DNA of 64,000 nt from Hydrangea macrophylla (taxonomy: Eukaryota > Streptophyta > Magnoliopsida > Cornales > Hydrangeaceae): positions 50,839,162-50,903,161 of the forward strand of contig CM066995.1 in assembly GCA_033977485.1 (NCBI GenBank), in the 5' to 3' direction. Both the position numbers and the translations under genes were made by a program. Below, piece after piece: positions 1-11,975 of this stretch. Under the pieces are notes generated by a model. It saw nothing but the letters and a program-made list of their open reading frames with translations. It had not been told where the DNA came from and searched no databases. Every line of letters starts with the position of its first letter. Position 1 is the first letter of the stretch.

Positions 1-764
1 CATTGAGAAGTATCGTCAAAGATTTGAGGAACAACATAAGAGCCATTGAGAATCTGAGAGTCACCGAGTCCATAGTATCATAATTAAGAGGAGCACGAGT
101 CGAGTAAAGATGGTCACTTCACCCAACACAACAAAATTGGGCATAACATGACACATTGCCCATCGGTCACGAGACACAAAACCTACTAGGAGTGGCAAAC
201 ACACCATAGGCATTCTTTTGAGCACCATAGTATCACTTTAAGCACCATGCACTTCCTTGGATATGACCTCCGAGTCGAGATTCCTCATAAGTCTATTAGT
301 CATAGCGAAGCATAGATCACCAAGGCCACTAGAGTGGCGAATACACAGAACACATGTAATAAGACCACAATCACTTTAGAACACAACACAGGCATAACAC
401 AAGTGGTACACCACATAGCACTGGCTCATGCTAGGATCAGAACACTAGGAGTGATAGGACTTGGTACACATCACATCCATACATTGTATATCATCCTCAT
501 AGCATGGCATTCGCCTGTCTGGTATTACATGTGTTTATTTTTTTGTACCCCGAACTACGTCCTGGTCTGAATCCCCTTGGGATATATAGGCAGCTCACGA
601 AGAGCAAGACCAGTACTGACCTCAGCATCATGATTTTCATCATTGCATCTTTGCAACAATTTTATCCTAAATCTATAGCCTCCAAAAAGACCTGTCTCTT
701 CAAAGCTTTGGCACTCGCTTGCGACATGCGTTGCCTCACAAGTTCATGCTAAAGAGGGGCAAAC
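1..764 (+). mobile_element. 3' untranslated interior of a Tat-type Ty3 retrotransposon
   Basis: No convincing coding sequence is present. The stretch is repetitive (recurring words such as gagcacca and agtcgag) and ends in a purine tract, aaagaggggcaaac at 751-764, directly before an LTR that opens TGTAGACACC. A polypurine tract joined to an LTR start marks the 3' end of the internal region, so the coding part and the 5' LTR lie left of the window. Assignment to the Tat group rests on the style of the following LTR and is an inference. Confidence 0.5.
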
Positions 765-3700
765 TGTAGACACCACACTTTGTCGGCTATCATATTTAGG
801 AGACCCATAGCTTGGTGGTTCACAATGATCGAAAAAGACACAAAAAGGACTCCTGGAAGTTGGCTCTATCTCTCGAAATGCTCAGAATGACCAAAATACC
901 CCTGAAAGCCCAAACAGTCCCAGATTTGGACCGAAAGTTCTGGAAACATTCTACATCATAAGAAAATTGATAAAATGAGTTTTTATGCAAAATCAGATGA
1001 AATTGTCAGCTTCCAGAGACTCCCGGAAGTCCCAGAAGTTCCCGAAAAGTCCCCGTTGACCGGTTTGACCAGGTTTGACCGGGATTAGAACGAAATCATC
1101 CAAATTCTCCAAAAAGTTCTGAGATCATTGTAGATCATGTGAAAAGTACTAAAATGAGTTTTAAAAGAAAATAGGACGAAAACATCGGCTCTTGGGAGCT
1201 CCCAGAGGTTCCCAGAACTTCCTAGAGATCCCAGGTTTGGCCGATTTGACCTAAAAGTTGACTTTGAAACCAGAGCACTGTATCATTTTTTAAATATTTT
1301 TCATAGATACTAGAGGTTAATAGCTTTCCAATGGTATATCGCACATAATTTCTGAATTTAAAACGAATTTATTATGAATTTTCGAAGGTGAAAAAGGCGA
1401 TCAAATCGACTTTTATTCCGAATACCGCAAAACTTTTTAAAGTGACCCATCTCTAAACTATTTTTTATGCAAAGTAGACTCCATTAACTTTCTAATAGTA
1501 TATCACAAGTTCAATTTGGAGTTCGTACGCATTTTCTGTGAATTTTGGACGAAATAGGGCCTTTACGCGAATACCGAAACTTCTAAGGGCCTAAATACAA
1601 ACTTCTGGGCATTTGAGGAGTAGTGCCACAGTGGCACTAGGAAACTGTCGCGGAAGCACATGGCTAGTGCCGCAGTGGCACTCAACCCCTGTAGAATCCA
1701 TTTTTGTAATTTATTTTGGGGTTCAAATTGAATAATGAAAGCCAAAACAACATAGTTTCTTGTTCACAGATGTTTGGGACCAATGGGAACACTTTCTAAT
1801 CCCAAAATCACCCCAAATTGGCCTATATAAACCCCCTTTGCTCTTCATTTTTGGGGGGCCAAGTGCAAAACTAAAAAAAGTTGTAGAGAGGAAGAGAGAT
1901 AGAGATAGGTTTAGAAGAGAGAAAGGGAGCTTCTCCAACTGATTTTCCATAAGAAAGTGAGTTATAATTTTGTTTCCTTCCATTAATTCTCTTATCAACA
2001 CATTCAAATCCTCCCCAACCACCATTCTTGAGCAATCTTGAGTTAGGAAGCTACTTCCATGTCCAAATGTCAATATCTATGAGTGAAACACCAAGCTACA
2101 AGTCCAAAATTACATTGATTATCATCTATTGATTGTTATTATTTGCTTGTTTATATAAATGTTCATCTCTCCTTACCTCATTTCTTTGTGATTTTTCAAT
2201 ATTTAGTTACTAGTTCATCATCATCTTGATGATGACATAGTGTTTGAGGTGAGTGAATCCTTATGGATAGTAGCTCTTGACCTCAAAAATATGTTTGATA
2301 GATGATGATTCCAACTTCAATACTTCCAAAGTATTCTTGAAGTTATGCTAAAATGAAAACGAATCTCTTCAACAATCTTGGAAGTTCTTGACTTGAGTTT
2401 GATGTTGGTTTTCTAAGTGTTTTTAATCCCCTTTTAGTGCTAGAATTGTTCTTTCAAAACCCTTATTTCAAAACCCCTCTAAAACCCCCAATAGTTGGAT
2501 TCCAAGAAATAAACCTTGTTTTCTCAAGAAATCTTCAAAATAGTGAATGATCTGAGTTCAAAAATTTCTCTAGAACTCAATACTCAATGTATGGATGCAA
2601 GACCACTTGGAAAGTCTTCCTAACTCATTAGAGAACACCCATGATTTTTGGTTTGGTTTGGAAACACTTGGAAGGCTTCCATTTTGGCCCAAACATTCAT
2701 TCTAGACATTCTGTTTTTACTGTCACAGCAGCTTAATTGAATTTCAACTTGTTGTCCAGAAAACTTTCCAAAAGAAGTTGTCCCAAATCATTTTTTCCTT
2801 GAACTCCAGTGTCTTTAGGAACCTTCTGTATAATTTGGGCCTCTAGAAATTTTGTTTTCATTTTCTAAGATTTTTCAACATTTCAGTCGACAGTACAGAC
2901 TCTATTTCTAAGTAACCTCTATTGTTTATATGATTTCTCTCAATATGTAATAGTTATTGAAGATTGGCTTTTTGATATGTGTTCTAAACACAATAATAAT
3001 GATCTCCATAAAAAATCATGAACTAAAAACATTTCCAACCCCACTTTTCCAGTTTTACAAGATCATCTCACTGTTTTGTCCACTATTCACAGCAAGCATA
3101 CTTTCACTTTCATTCTTTGATTTGATGCTTACATGCATTCCAAATTAGCTCATATCATAGGAAGTAGTTCATACTATATTTTCATACATCCTATAATGAA
3201 ATTCTTCATTCATTCATGCATATTTTAGACTTCTAAGTCAATTTAGAAAGTCCATGTATACAAACACACTACAACCTTTGCACATTCTAAGATCATACAT
3301 TGCATCCATGCAAGATTTGGAGTTTTTGTGACTCCTAATCTAAGATGATTATAAGGAATGAACTTGATCACATGTTCATGCTTCCCCTCAATCTAATCTT
3401 CCTTTCTCATCCATCTCGGGGATTGAGAGGTCTTCTTTTCTCAAAGATTAACATACATCATTCTAGCTTGCTAAGCATATTTTGATTTATTTGATTATTT
3501 GTTTCAAGAACAATTCATGTCCCCTTTAGATTAGGAAAACTTGATTACTTGATATGTGATTAGACAATATTTCCTAGGTATATTTGTGTGATCTTTCACT
3601 TTGCATTGTGTAGATATTTGGCTTATATCTTATGAATGATATCTTATCTTTTGATCTTCTATATTAAATTTCTTATGAGATTTAATATACTATCCTAGTA

Positions 3701-4021
3701 TTAATTGTCGAACCAAACATAGTATAAGATGATTAATTGGATGGTAATTGAGGCCCTTCGCGAGACGGGGGCGAGTGGAGGGTGTTTTAGTCGTGACAAA
3801 GGCTCCTTCCTCTCTCGTACCAAAACCCCGAGCCAAGTTCTTTGGTTATGAAGGGCCGGTGCCCTTTATCCATTTGGGTGAGTCAAAATCGGGTTTCTTG
3901 GTTCCCTAAAGACCAAGTGGCGACTCTGTATCTGTTTTCAACAGACCTTCCTTTTCTTTTCTTTGATACAAATCAATTTCAAACCGACAAAAGAGTGGAC
4001 GATCGATTCCGCGTGTCCACA
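765..4021 (+). repeat. 3' LTR (about 3.26 kb) of a Tat-type retrotransposon
   Basis: The LTR begins TGTAGACAC right after the polypurine tract and ends GTGTCCACA at 4021, giving the short terminal inverted repeat expected of an LTR. It carries a promoter-like TATATAAA at 1824-1831. Near the 3' end is the phrase tggcgactctgtatctg (about 3918), which resembles the Tat/Ogre junction region in other plants. The length is typical of Tat LTRs. No intact reading frame is expected, and the short frames inside it are chance. The left boundary is firm; the right one rests on the inverted terminus only. Confidence 0.55.
1824..1831 (+). promoter_or_regulatory. TATA box of the Tat-type LTR
   Basis: TATATAAA within gcctatataaaccccc, about 1.06 kb into the LTR and followed by C-rich sequence, as expected for the U3/R boundary. 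It supports plus-strand transcription of the LTR. Confidence 0.45.
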
Positions 4022-4199
4022 ACCACCTCCCAAGGTAAAGATATGTCCGGATGTCAACTTCTCAAATCTTTATCTGACATAATGCTCGAGTCAGTGTATC
4101 CCACTAGAATTAACTCACTACCATTATACATAAGCATTTAATCTTTAGTTCTTCTCAAGTGCTTAAGAATGTGCTTAACTGTTGTCTAGTGCCAAGTTA

Positions 4200-5790
4200 T
4201 CTACAACAAGAGCGGCCTCAACAGCAATCGCCCTCTCGGCCAACCTGGGTAGGTAGGATTCGACCGCGGTCGCCAGAAAACCAGCCTAAAAAAGGAGATG
4301 GAAGCCGATTCATTAGAAATAAGGGAAAAGTTGAAGAAAAATATATAAAAATGGCAGAACTTACAAAGTTTGAGAGGTTGTACAACCACCCTATCATGCC
4401 CTCGTAATGCTAGACATCACCTGAAAGGAGGGCTAACCGGATCCACTCCTGAATCATTGTCGTTGAATCGGCTAAAGGTACCCCAGTCGGGACACTCCCC
4501 AAGGGGGTTTCCTCAGTGGTCGCCACTTCAACCCAGGCGATGGATGTCTCGGCCAGTTCTTCTCGGGGCCCATGCCTTAGCCGCCTCAGCTGTTGGCTAA
4601 TAGCAACATCCGACCTCCTCCTCTTTTCACCTACCCGAGCGGCCACAGCAGCCTCTCTCTCCCTTATGACGGCGAGATCCTTCCTGGGAGTCATCTCTGT
4701 GGAATTCGGAAGAAAAAGTTTAAGATATATATATATATATAAGAGGCAAAGGGATTGTAAAAGGCTTAAGGACTAGAGACTTATCAGGGATAAGGGGGGA
4801 AGACTGGTGCAGAAAAAATGATCTAGGGCTCAAAAGTAACATTCTGAACGCTTGTTTGTGTCAACAGGTTGATAATGTTAACAAGTTGTTGGGCCAGTGC
4901 CCTTACCCAATCTTGACACTCGTTCGGGATGCTCGAGAGGTCAATAGATCCAGTTGTAAAATAAAATGGGAGCCAGTCAATACTCAGACAGCAAGGAAAC
5001 AAAATGGAAAGTAAAATACAAACTCAAGATTAAACCTTACTCCTCAACTCTCTCGCCCAAGCGGTCGGCAGAGGAATTCCTGGAGCTTCCTCATAAAACC
5101 CAAGGGTGGACACTTAGAAGAATTTCTTCTTCTACACCTTATTGTTGCTCTGGCATCTATCTATAATTTGCTTCCCCTGTCGAGTGCTCAGGGAAAAGAA
5201 ACCAACCTCCCCGAACAACGAGAATGGTCTGTAAGCCCACAAGAACTCTTGGAGGGTCAACGCGCACCCAAAATGTAGGGGCCAGAGGTGAACTGCCGCT
5301 ATAAGGAATCTCTAGCCATTGGGGGCGAGTTTCCCGGGAATAATAGCAAGGTAGATCAGTAAGTCCCATGCAAGTGAGTGGAGAGGAAGACGAAGGCCCG
5401 CGATGAGTGCGTCCTCATAAAGGGTGACAAACCCCAACTAGTATAAGTGGGCCCCGCCAGGTGACACATTAAGTGAGAAGTGGCCATGAAGGTCATACCT
5501 ATCCCTAATTCTGCCTAAGTCTGACAAGAGCATACTACTAAAAGTCTACTCGCAAGAAAAGCTAACATTAGGCCTATTAGAAATCGATGCTTCGCTACCC
5601 GACCGCGACTCAGAAACTTCATGAAAACTATGGCACTCAGCCTCACCGGATACTCATCGGGCACTCTATCCTCACTATGGCGGTCTGACGGGGTTAATGA
5701 GGGAGGGTCCAATCTAGCGCTCGGGGCTTCGGAGCTCGAATACTCTTCTTCAGATCGGGAAGAAGAGCTAAAGTCAGAATGACACATCAC
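4200..5790 (-). pseudogene. Antisense ORF, Transposase_28-like (putative gypsy type transposon), decayed
   Basis: Read on the minus strand, this begins with a Ser/Glu-rich N-terminus (SDFSSSSRSEEEYSSSEAP, from 5790). After frame changes it gives LYEDALIAGLRLPLH (about 5380-5422) and PGKLAPNG-stop-RFL (about 5290-5330), followed near 5170-5230 by a segment resembling the conserved aromatic/basic block of the family. These are the recognisable landmarks of the plant-specific Transposase_28 family (PF04195). A charged, Arg/Glu-rich block at 4410-4694 suits the coiled-coil C-terminus of such proteins. At least one in-frame stop replaces a Trp and several frameshifts are needed, so it is not functional. 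The family name implies transposase, but the true role of these antisense proteins is unknown. Confidence 0.55.
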
Positions 5791-6258
5791 TAAGGTCTCT
5801 GTTGAAGGTCGGGAAAGTAACTGACCTCCAAGGTAGGGTCGAGAACTCCTAACATAAGGTAAAGGGATAGAAGACTAAAGACCCTAAATTACAAGATGTA
5901 TAAAGTCCAAGAGGATAGATAACGCTCAAACAGGGAGTGCCTGGGACATCCTGACCGGCCAAACTATTCTACTTAGGTAAAAGAACCTCCCGTCCTCATG
6001 AAAAAGCAAAACCTAAGAAAGAAGAAATCCTACTCCTTCATGAAGCCTACTGGGTTCTATTCTCCAGACTTGCTAAGGAACGGAAGAAAAAAGAAGAAAA
6101 AGGAAAAGAGTGCAATGAGCAGGAACTAAGCAAAGTGAAGACTTACAGAGAAGAGTGAACAGAAGGAAGCTCAGGAAGTTGAGTTGGGCACTTTTCTTTG
6201 GAACTGCTCGGTATTTTCTCTCTCATGACAGTAAGAGAAATGAAGACATCTAAGTGTC

Positions 6259-6270
6259 CCTTATATAGGT
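6259..6270 (-). promoter_or_regulatory. TATA box for the antisense ORF
   Basis: On the minus strand the sequence reads ACCTATATAAGG, followed by GGACACTTAG. It lies about 470 bp upstream of the antisense ORF start at 5790 and points at it. This suggests an independent promoter just inside the 3' LTR. Inference from motif and position only. Confidence 0.4.
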
Positions 6271-6612
6271 AGCACGAATGGTCAAGATGATCTCAGATCC
6301 AATGGCCCAAAAATTTTCCCACCCAAGGATTGATAACTAGCATTCTTGGGCAGCCCAAGCGTTGCTCTGAGATACGTGTACATTAATTGCCCAACGTGAC
6401 AGGTCGATTCAATCGTGATGGTCTAGTCACCCCTGCACCGGTCTAGTTGGATCCTGACCAGACCAACCCCTCTCTGATAGGTGGCAGTTCAAACCCCGAG
6501 CTCCTGAGTTATTAGACCGGGTTGAGGAGAGGTGATCGGTCCAACCCTGAGCAGTGGTCCCAAGCCATACCAATTTCCTAGCCTCCTTTGATGAAGCACC
6601 AATTTAGCCTTA

Positions 6613-6627
6613 GAAATGGGGGGCAAT
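6613..6627 (+). other. Polypurine tract of the second Tat-like element
   Basis: gaaatggggggcaat directly precedes the LTR start TGATACGTG. It is the plus-strand primer site and fixes the element's orientation. Confidence 0.5.
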
Positions 6628-7296
6628 TGATACGTGTAAAAATATTCAACAAACGAGAGAGAAACTATGTGACCACCTCAGAGAGCACTAGGTTATCGAG
6701 GGATGGATTGTATCATTCCTAGGGAAGAGACCAATGTTATCCTGACCAGGATACCAAGTTTCATAGGTCCCGGCCTACGGGTCGGGAATGTTATCCAGAT
6801 ATAGCTCAACACGGGCATAGCTTAGCTAGGCCCGAGACGTGATCCAAAACCTTCCAGACAATTTCTTACATTGGCTAGAAGATCGATGGAGTATATGGAT
6901 ATTTTCCTAATCCTATTAGGGAATTCGCAAGATTTGTGTCAATTAAACCTAATCAGATTGCATTACCTTATCTATGTAGTTTCCATGTATGAGGAGGTCT
7001 CTTGCTTGTATAAAAGGGACCCCTCACCCCCTCTATAGGGAGAGTTTGATCTAATACAGAACATACATAGCATCCTTACTCACCTAGCTGGCCGACCTTT
7101 GGTAGTTCCAGTCTCTTGTTGGTCCACCAAGGGTCACCGACTGTTTTACAATATAGTGAAAGTGCTCAGACACACCGTGGACTTAGGTCTCTTAATTAAC
7201 AAGGCTGAACCACATACCAATCTCCTGTCTTCTTCTTTCTTGCATTACATCACATCAATATTTTCATCTTTCCTCTTGCACCAAAAATAGGCATCA
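6628..7296 (+). repeat. 3' LTR (669 bp) of the second Tat-like element
   Basis: It starts TGATACGTGT after the polypurine tract and most likely ends ataggcatca at 7296 (TGAT/ATCA terminal inverted repeat). A TATAAAA at 7009-7015, followed by gggacccctcaccccc, is a typical plant LTR core promoter. Downstream sequence (cttactcacc...ggccgaccttt) has the style of Tat-lineage LTR tails. The right boundary is approximate, because only one LTR copy is in the window. Confidence 0.5.
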
Positions 7297-7439
7297 TAAT
7301 GTTGCATGTTTTCTTTCATATGCCTGTCGATTCTGCATAACTTGTTTGCACAACAGCACTATGAGTTGATTCTTTGTGATTTTAGGTTCCATAAGTGATA
7401 GCTTGTATGTTGGTTTGATAAAAAAAAATGCACCAATTC

Positions 7440-8700
7440 ATATACAGTGTGAAATTGATGACTACCAATAACCCACATGGTTTGATTGTGGAATTTTCTA
7501 CTTATTGCATAGGTGATAGTGCAAAAATTTGCACTCACATTTGCATTTTGGCAAATTGGTGAGTGAGAAATGTAACACTAACAAGTACAAACTTCACATT
7601 TGTGTTAAATTTGGGCCTTTTGGTGAATATGCATACATCTTATAAGAAGAAAAAAAAAAAAGTCTGTAATGTCTATGAAATTTCACTCATATCCATCCCC
7701 ATTCATAAAAACAATATATAGCAGTGCGAAATTAACACCCACAAACTTCACTTTGCGCTTGATTGGTAAGACTTATCTAGTGTGTAATTTCACACTTATT
7801 TTTTAATGGACAAATTTCAGTGAGAAAATTAACACTCGCAATATTCACATTGTACATGGATTCCAGTATTTGTGAACTTTGTCAATCATTTGTGATAAAG
7901 TGTGGTATGAGTGTGAAATTGGACACGCATAATCAATAAAATCAGCGAATCTAACATTGTTAAATTTTGCACTACTTCTTGTTTCAGATTATTTTACACT
8001 CACTGTAACTTATTTCATGTAATCGAATGTTAGACACTCGCAATATGACAGCCATATGAGAATTTTACAATAGAAAGTAATGATGACCATAGCTTGTAAT
8101 TAGTTTTCCATAGCTTATCTTTGGTCGAGTCCGATATAATTCATGATCTAGGCACTGGAAGAACACGAAGCCCGAGCACAAGTGGACAACACTCAAGAAC
8201 AAATTTACAAATGAAAGAACTCATAAAGGCTTATCTATTGATGGATGTTAGATGGATGTAGTTATGGCCTTTTGTATATTTGTCTAAATATTGCGGTTGG
8301 GTGGTATTGTGTAAAAACTACAGATACATTTTTTTTAGTGAAAACTGTAGATAGGATTTTGTTTGAATATTGTAGATATGATATTTTTGAGTAAAATATG
8401 TAATATTATGTCACTCATCTTTAGTTTACTATCAATATATTCAGGTATGGTGAATCCTCGATTTTTTGGTTGATCTTGTTCCTATTTGGGAGTATTTATT
8501 AGGTGAACATTTGTGAGGTATGCAAACAAATACAATGCATTAATATACATGACAAAATGTAAAATTCAATAGTGTAACATTCTACACTAGTATAACAACA
8601 GTGTAACATTCAACAACAATATTCAACAGTGTAAAACTCTACATTGGTATAACAACATAAAAGTACTTGCAGAAATAGGTATAATACCAAATAGAAAGTA
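7440..8700. repeat. Cluster of short direct and inverted repeats, possibly CACTA subterminal region
   Basis: Variants of agtgtgaaatt and its reverse (gtgtaatttcacact, gagtgtgaaattgg, agtgcaaaaatttgcact, tgtaacattctacact) recur many times in both orientations. Dense, short, two-way repeats of this kind are typical of CACTA/En-Spm subterminal regions. Near 8152-8214 a short plus-strand frame (ALEEHEARAQVDNTQEQIYK then stop) resembles the coiled-coil tail of CACTA-encoded proteins. No CACTA terminus or 3-bp duplication was found, so the class is tentative. Confidence 0.3.
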
Positions 8701-8719
8701 TTCATATATCCTCAATCCA

Positions 8720-9990
8720 TTATGTTGGCCCAAATATGGAAACCATAGAGGGGGGTGAATAAGGATTTAGCGGAAAATAATCCTTTTTAAAATTTAATTG
8801 CAAATAAAACACAATCACAAACAATTATGTAAAGAGAGAACGAAAGAGACACTTGCAAACCGAGTTTTCAAGTGGTTCGGCAATTCGCACACCGTGGCCT
8901 ATGTCCACCCCTTAAGAACACCTCGTGAGGATTTCTTTATCAACCTTCTTACGAGTGTAGATCAAACCATTACAAGAGCCTTCAATCTCTCCCAAAGAAG
9001 AACACCTCTTCTTTGCACACAAGGGTTACTAACCCTCACTATTTACAAATGATTGATTTGGATACAAATGATATCTCTCTATCTAGAGTGGATAATACAA
9101 TTATAACCTCACACAACAACTCCTTAGTGAGTTTATAATATAAATGAAAGCTCACTACAATTTACTCTCTCAAGAATTACAATTGAAATCAAGAACAAAT
9201 TGATTTTTCACTCAAACTAGGGCTCAAATAGAATGATGATTAAACAAGATGTTTGAATGATTTTCCTTCATTTTCCTTGTTGTTTTTAACTCTAAAAAAT
9301 ATCCCTATATGTAGCTTTTGAAAGATTATAGCCGTTGGGAGTGGTTGGGGGGTGTAAAAATAATTTTTGGAGAGTTTAGAAATCTAGCTGTTATGCTATA
9401 ATGCGCGATTCAGTCGTCGACTGGATGGGTGTAGCAGAAGCTGGAAATAAAACATAATTCAGTTGACTGATTTATGGTCCAGTCAACTTGAATTTGAACC
9501 CTTCAGTCGACTGTATAACAGTCCAGTCGACTGTGTCAACTATTTGGGCAGACTGTTGGCAGACTCACAGCTCTGTACTAAAACGCCCATAACTCGCTCT
9601 ACAAAATTCATTTTTGCGATTTGTTTGAAGATTTGGAAACTAGATTCAAATACCTTTCCAAGCATATAAAACTCAATATCTAGTTCCTTACCAATTGGAT
9701 CAGGTTTGCCTTTAAATATGACCTATCTGCACAAAGGTCTATATTTTGACTTAGCCACTTGAAAGCTTTTGTGAAATGAATTAATTGAGTGGTCTAAGTA
9801 TGTTTAGGTCCTTGAAAGTATTTTAAAGTGTAAGATCAAGGATCCTAAAGTCCAACAAAAGTTACTTGAGCCCCTGTGAGTGATTGATCAATATGCTTAC
9901 AAGTAAATCCTAGTCTTCAACCAAGGATAAAAATTCTTTAAGTCTTCAAGCTTGATCCTTGTTGAGCTCCATCACTCTTGGACTTCACCA
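8720..9990. mobile_element. LTR-retrotransposon-derived sequence
   Basis: The phrase catagaggggggtgaata (8740) and the following gtggttcggcaattcgc block (about 8872) are widely seen in plant retrotransposon LTR or leader sequence. Near 9411-9533 there is a cluster of CAGTCGACTG palindromes. No reading frame with recognisable domains was found. Orientation and boundaries are unclear: the left edge may be tgttggccca at 8723, and the right edge fades out near 9990. Confidence 0.35.
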
Positions 9991-11061
9991 TATGCTGTCT
10001 CGTGATCTCAAAAAAAGTTAGAACATTTAAATGCATAAATAAAGAGATTGACATAATGAAAATGACTTGATAATAGTTTAGAATAGAACAATTACAAACT
10101 TGCTATTATCAATAGATTTGTCATCATCAAAACAAATATAACTAATGCCTTACAGAAATTCAAGGCTAACACAGTAGATAGTTATAGAAAATCTATACAT
10201 TTACTACCATTCTAATTTGTCCACCTAATATCATGGGATTTAAATATCTCCATGTATCATATAGGAAAAATCAAAGGGATATTGTAACATATTGATTCCA
10301 TAAATACCTATATATATACATATATGTGTGTGTGTGTGTATATATATCCAGTTGTGTGTGGGCTTGAAGTGCAAAAGGGTCAATAGATTTACTCTAATTG
10401 GGGATTGTGGACTAATTGCTAAAACATTCACCAAACTAGGACCTATTGATATGAACATATTATTGACGGACCTATATCCAAATAGTTAGTTAGAATAGGA
10501 CTTTTCACTAGATTTTCTTGATTGTATTTTTGTTGTGTTTGTTGTGGTGCATGTTTTATTACATGGGATATAATGAATGCTTGCATTATCATGTTCACAT
10601 GAAAAATGTTTTCTAAAATAAAAGAAAAACCATTTTGATACATTAGTAAATATTTTATATTTATGGGTAATGTGGAAATACATACTTTTGAAAAGTAAAA
10701 TCCTTATATACAAAAATCTACTGGGAGAGAGACTTGCAAAACTCCCTTGGTCTTCCATTAATAGTTCACTGTAAGATGAATATAATACTCTGTGTCATTC
10801 ATTTTTTGAATGATCGTTCCACTTAGAGGGTATTCTATTCATTGGTTACTAGATTTGAACCTCCTTTGATAGAATCAATGATATATGTTAGAGGGTAATT
10901 GGCATTCGACGTCACTACTTGAGACGGTTATCATTAGATTCTAGTTAATGGTGAACACTAGCTAAGCTATGGGTAAGAGACTTCACTCGAAGTTTTATTA
11001 AGAAACTTAGAGACCTAGTCAGGAGTCATAACTTGTTTTGCAACAGTTGCATACCGGACAG
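9991..11061. other. Intergenic AT-rich sequence, nothing recognised
   Basis: No gene or element could be supported. It contains a short TG/TA microsatellite at about 10310-10350 and scattered short frames without known motifs. Confidence 0.5.
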
Positions 11062-11756
11062 TGTCACGCCCTGGAGCAGCAAAAATAGAGAAAATAAAAT
11101 TTCTTTTTGGGTCTGTAGGCCATGACTATGAATGTTACATGATTGTCCACTAAACAGTTCTAATAATAGAATAATGACAATAATATAAAGTCTAAGTTAA
11201 GCAATAAATATAACATAAGGTTACTAATCTATTACATCAGAGTCTGGAATAATAAATAGAACTTACGTCTTAAGGAAACATATGCCTCATTACAAAACAT
11301 GTAATAAAGGTTGATAACAACAGAAATAGAAATGGCTACGATCTATCCTAGTCTTCAACTAGTGTAGAGGTAGTCATCAGCATAGTAATCTTCCCCAGCG
11401 CAACCATCTTCAGCGGGGTTGCCCTTTGCATAGTCTTCTTCTAGGTAGAAGACTACATCGTCGGGTTCTTTTCCCACATTATCATAAACTGGATAGGTTG
11501 GACGTGGGAAATGTCCAAGGCATAATAAATGGCGTCAGGTAATGAAAGTTGAGTGAGTAAAATACTATCGGGTAGCATAGTTATGAGGTTATTACAAGTT
11601 ATGACAATATAGGATTTAGTTCTACTAATAGCATCTTCTCTTATTTCAAACTCTTCATTAACCAATTTCTAATGTCTTATTACACGAAGACCTACAACAC
11701 TCTATTGAATGATGAATATACTCGATAGTAAAACTTCTATGGATACATCATTGCTC

Positions 11757-11975
11757 CGGTCCACCGCTTTTTAAGGACATAAGCACAGTCCACCACTTTT
11801 AAGGACATATTAATGAGCAAGGCATATCTTTCTATTGCCACGACTTTCTCGAAATCTACCAGTGACCCCAGTTCACCGCTTTTAAGAACATGTGCCTAGT
11901 CCACCACTTTTAAGGATATATTAATGGATCATTGGCCTATCTTAGGGCTAATTGGTCTGGTCCACAGCTTTAAGG
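11757..11975. repeat. Degenerate tandem repeats inside the reversed LTR
   Basis: About four to five copies of gtccaccgcttttaaggaca with intervening attaatgagcaaggc-like sequence. They occupy the place taken by the 18-bp tandem repeats in the Tekay LTRs near 36.7, 43.8 and 50.4 kb. Confidence 0.5.

Larger units (their letters stand above)
4160..7296 (+). mobile_element. 3' half of a second Tat-like retrotransposon with an antisense ORF
   Basis: The right end is a 669-bp LTR (6628-7296) preceded by a polypurine tract (6613-6627), so the element reads on the plus strand. Its interior contains a decayed reading frame on the opposite strand (4200-5790) with its own TATA box (6259-6270). Tat-lineage elements of the Grande/Retand kind are known to carry an extra antisense ORF between integrase and the 3' LTR, and this arrangement fits. 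No gag, protease, RT or integrase remnant is visible between 4022 and 6627, and the left boundary is unknown. Confidence 0.5.
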
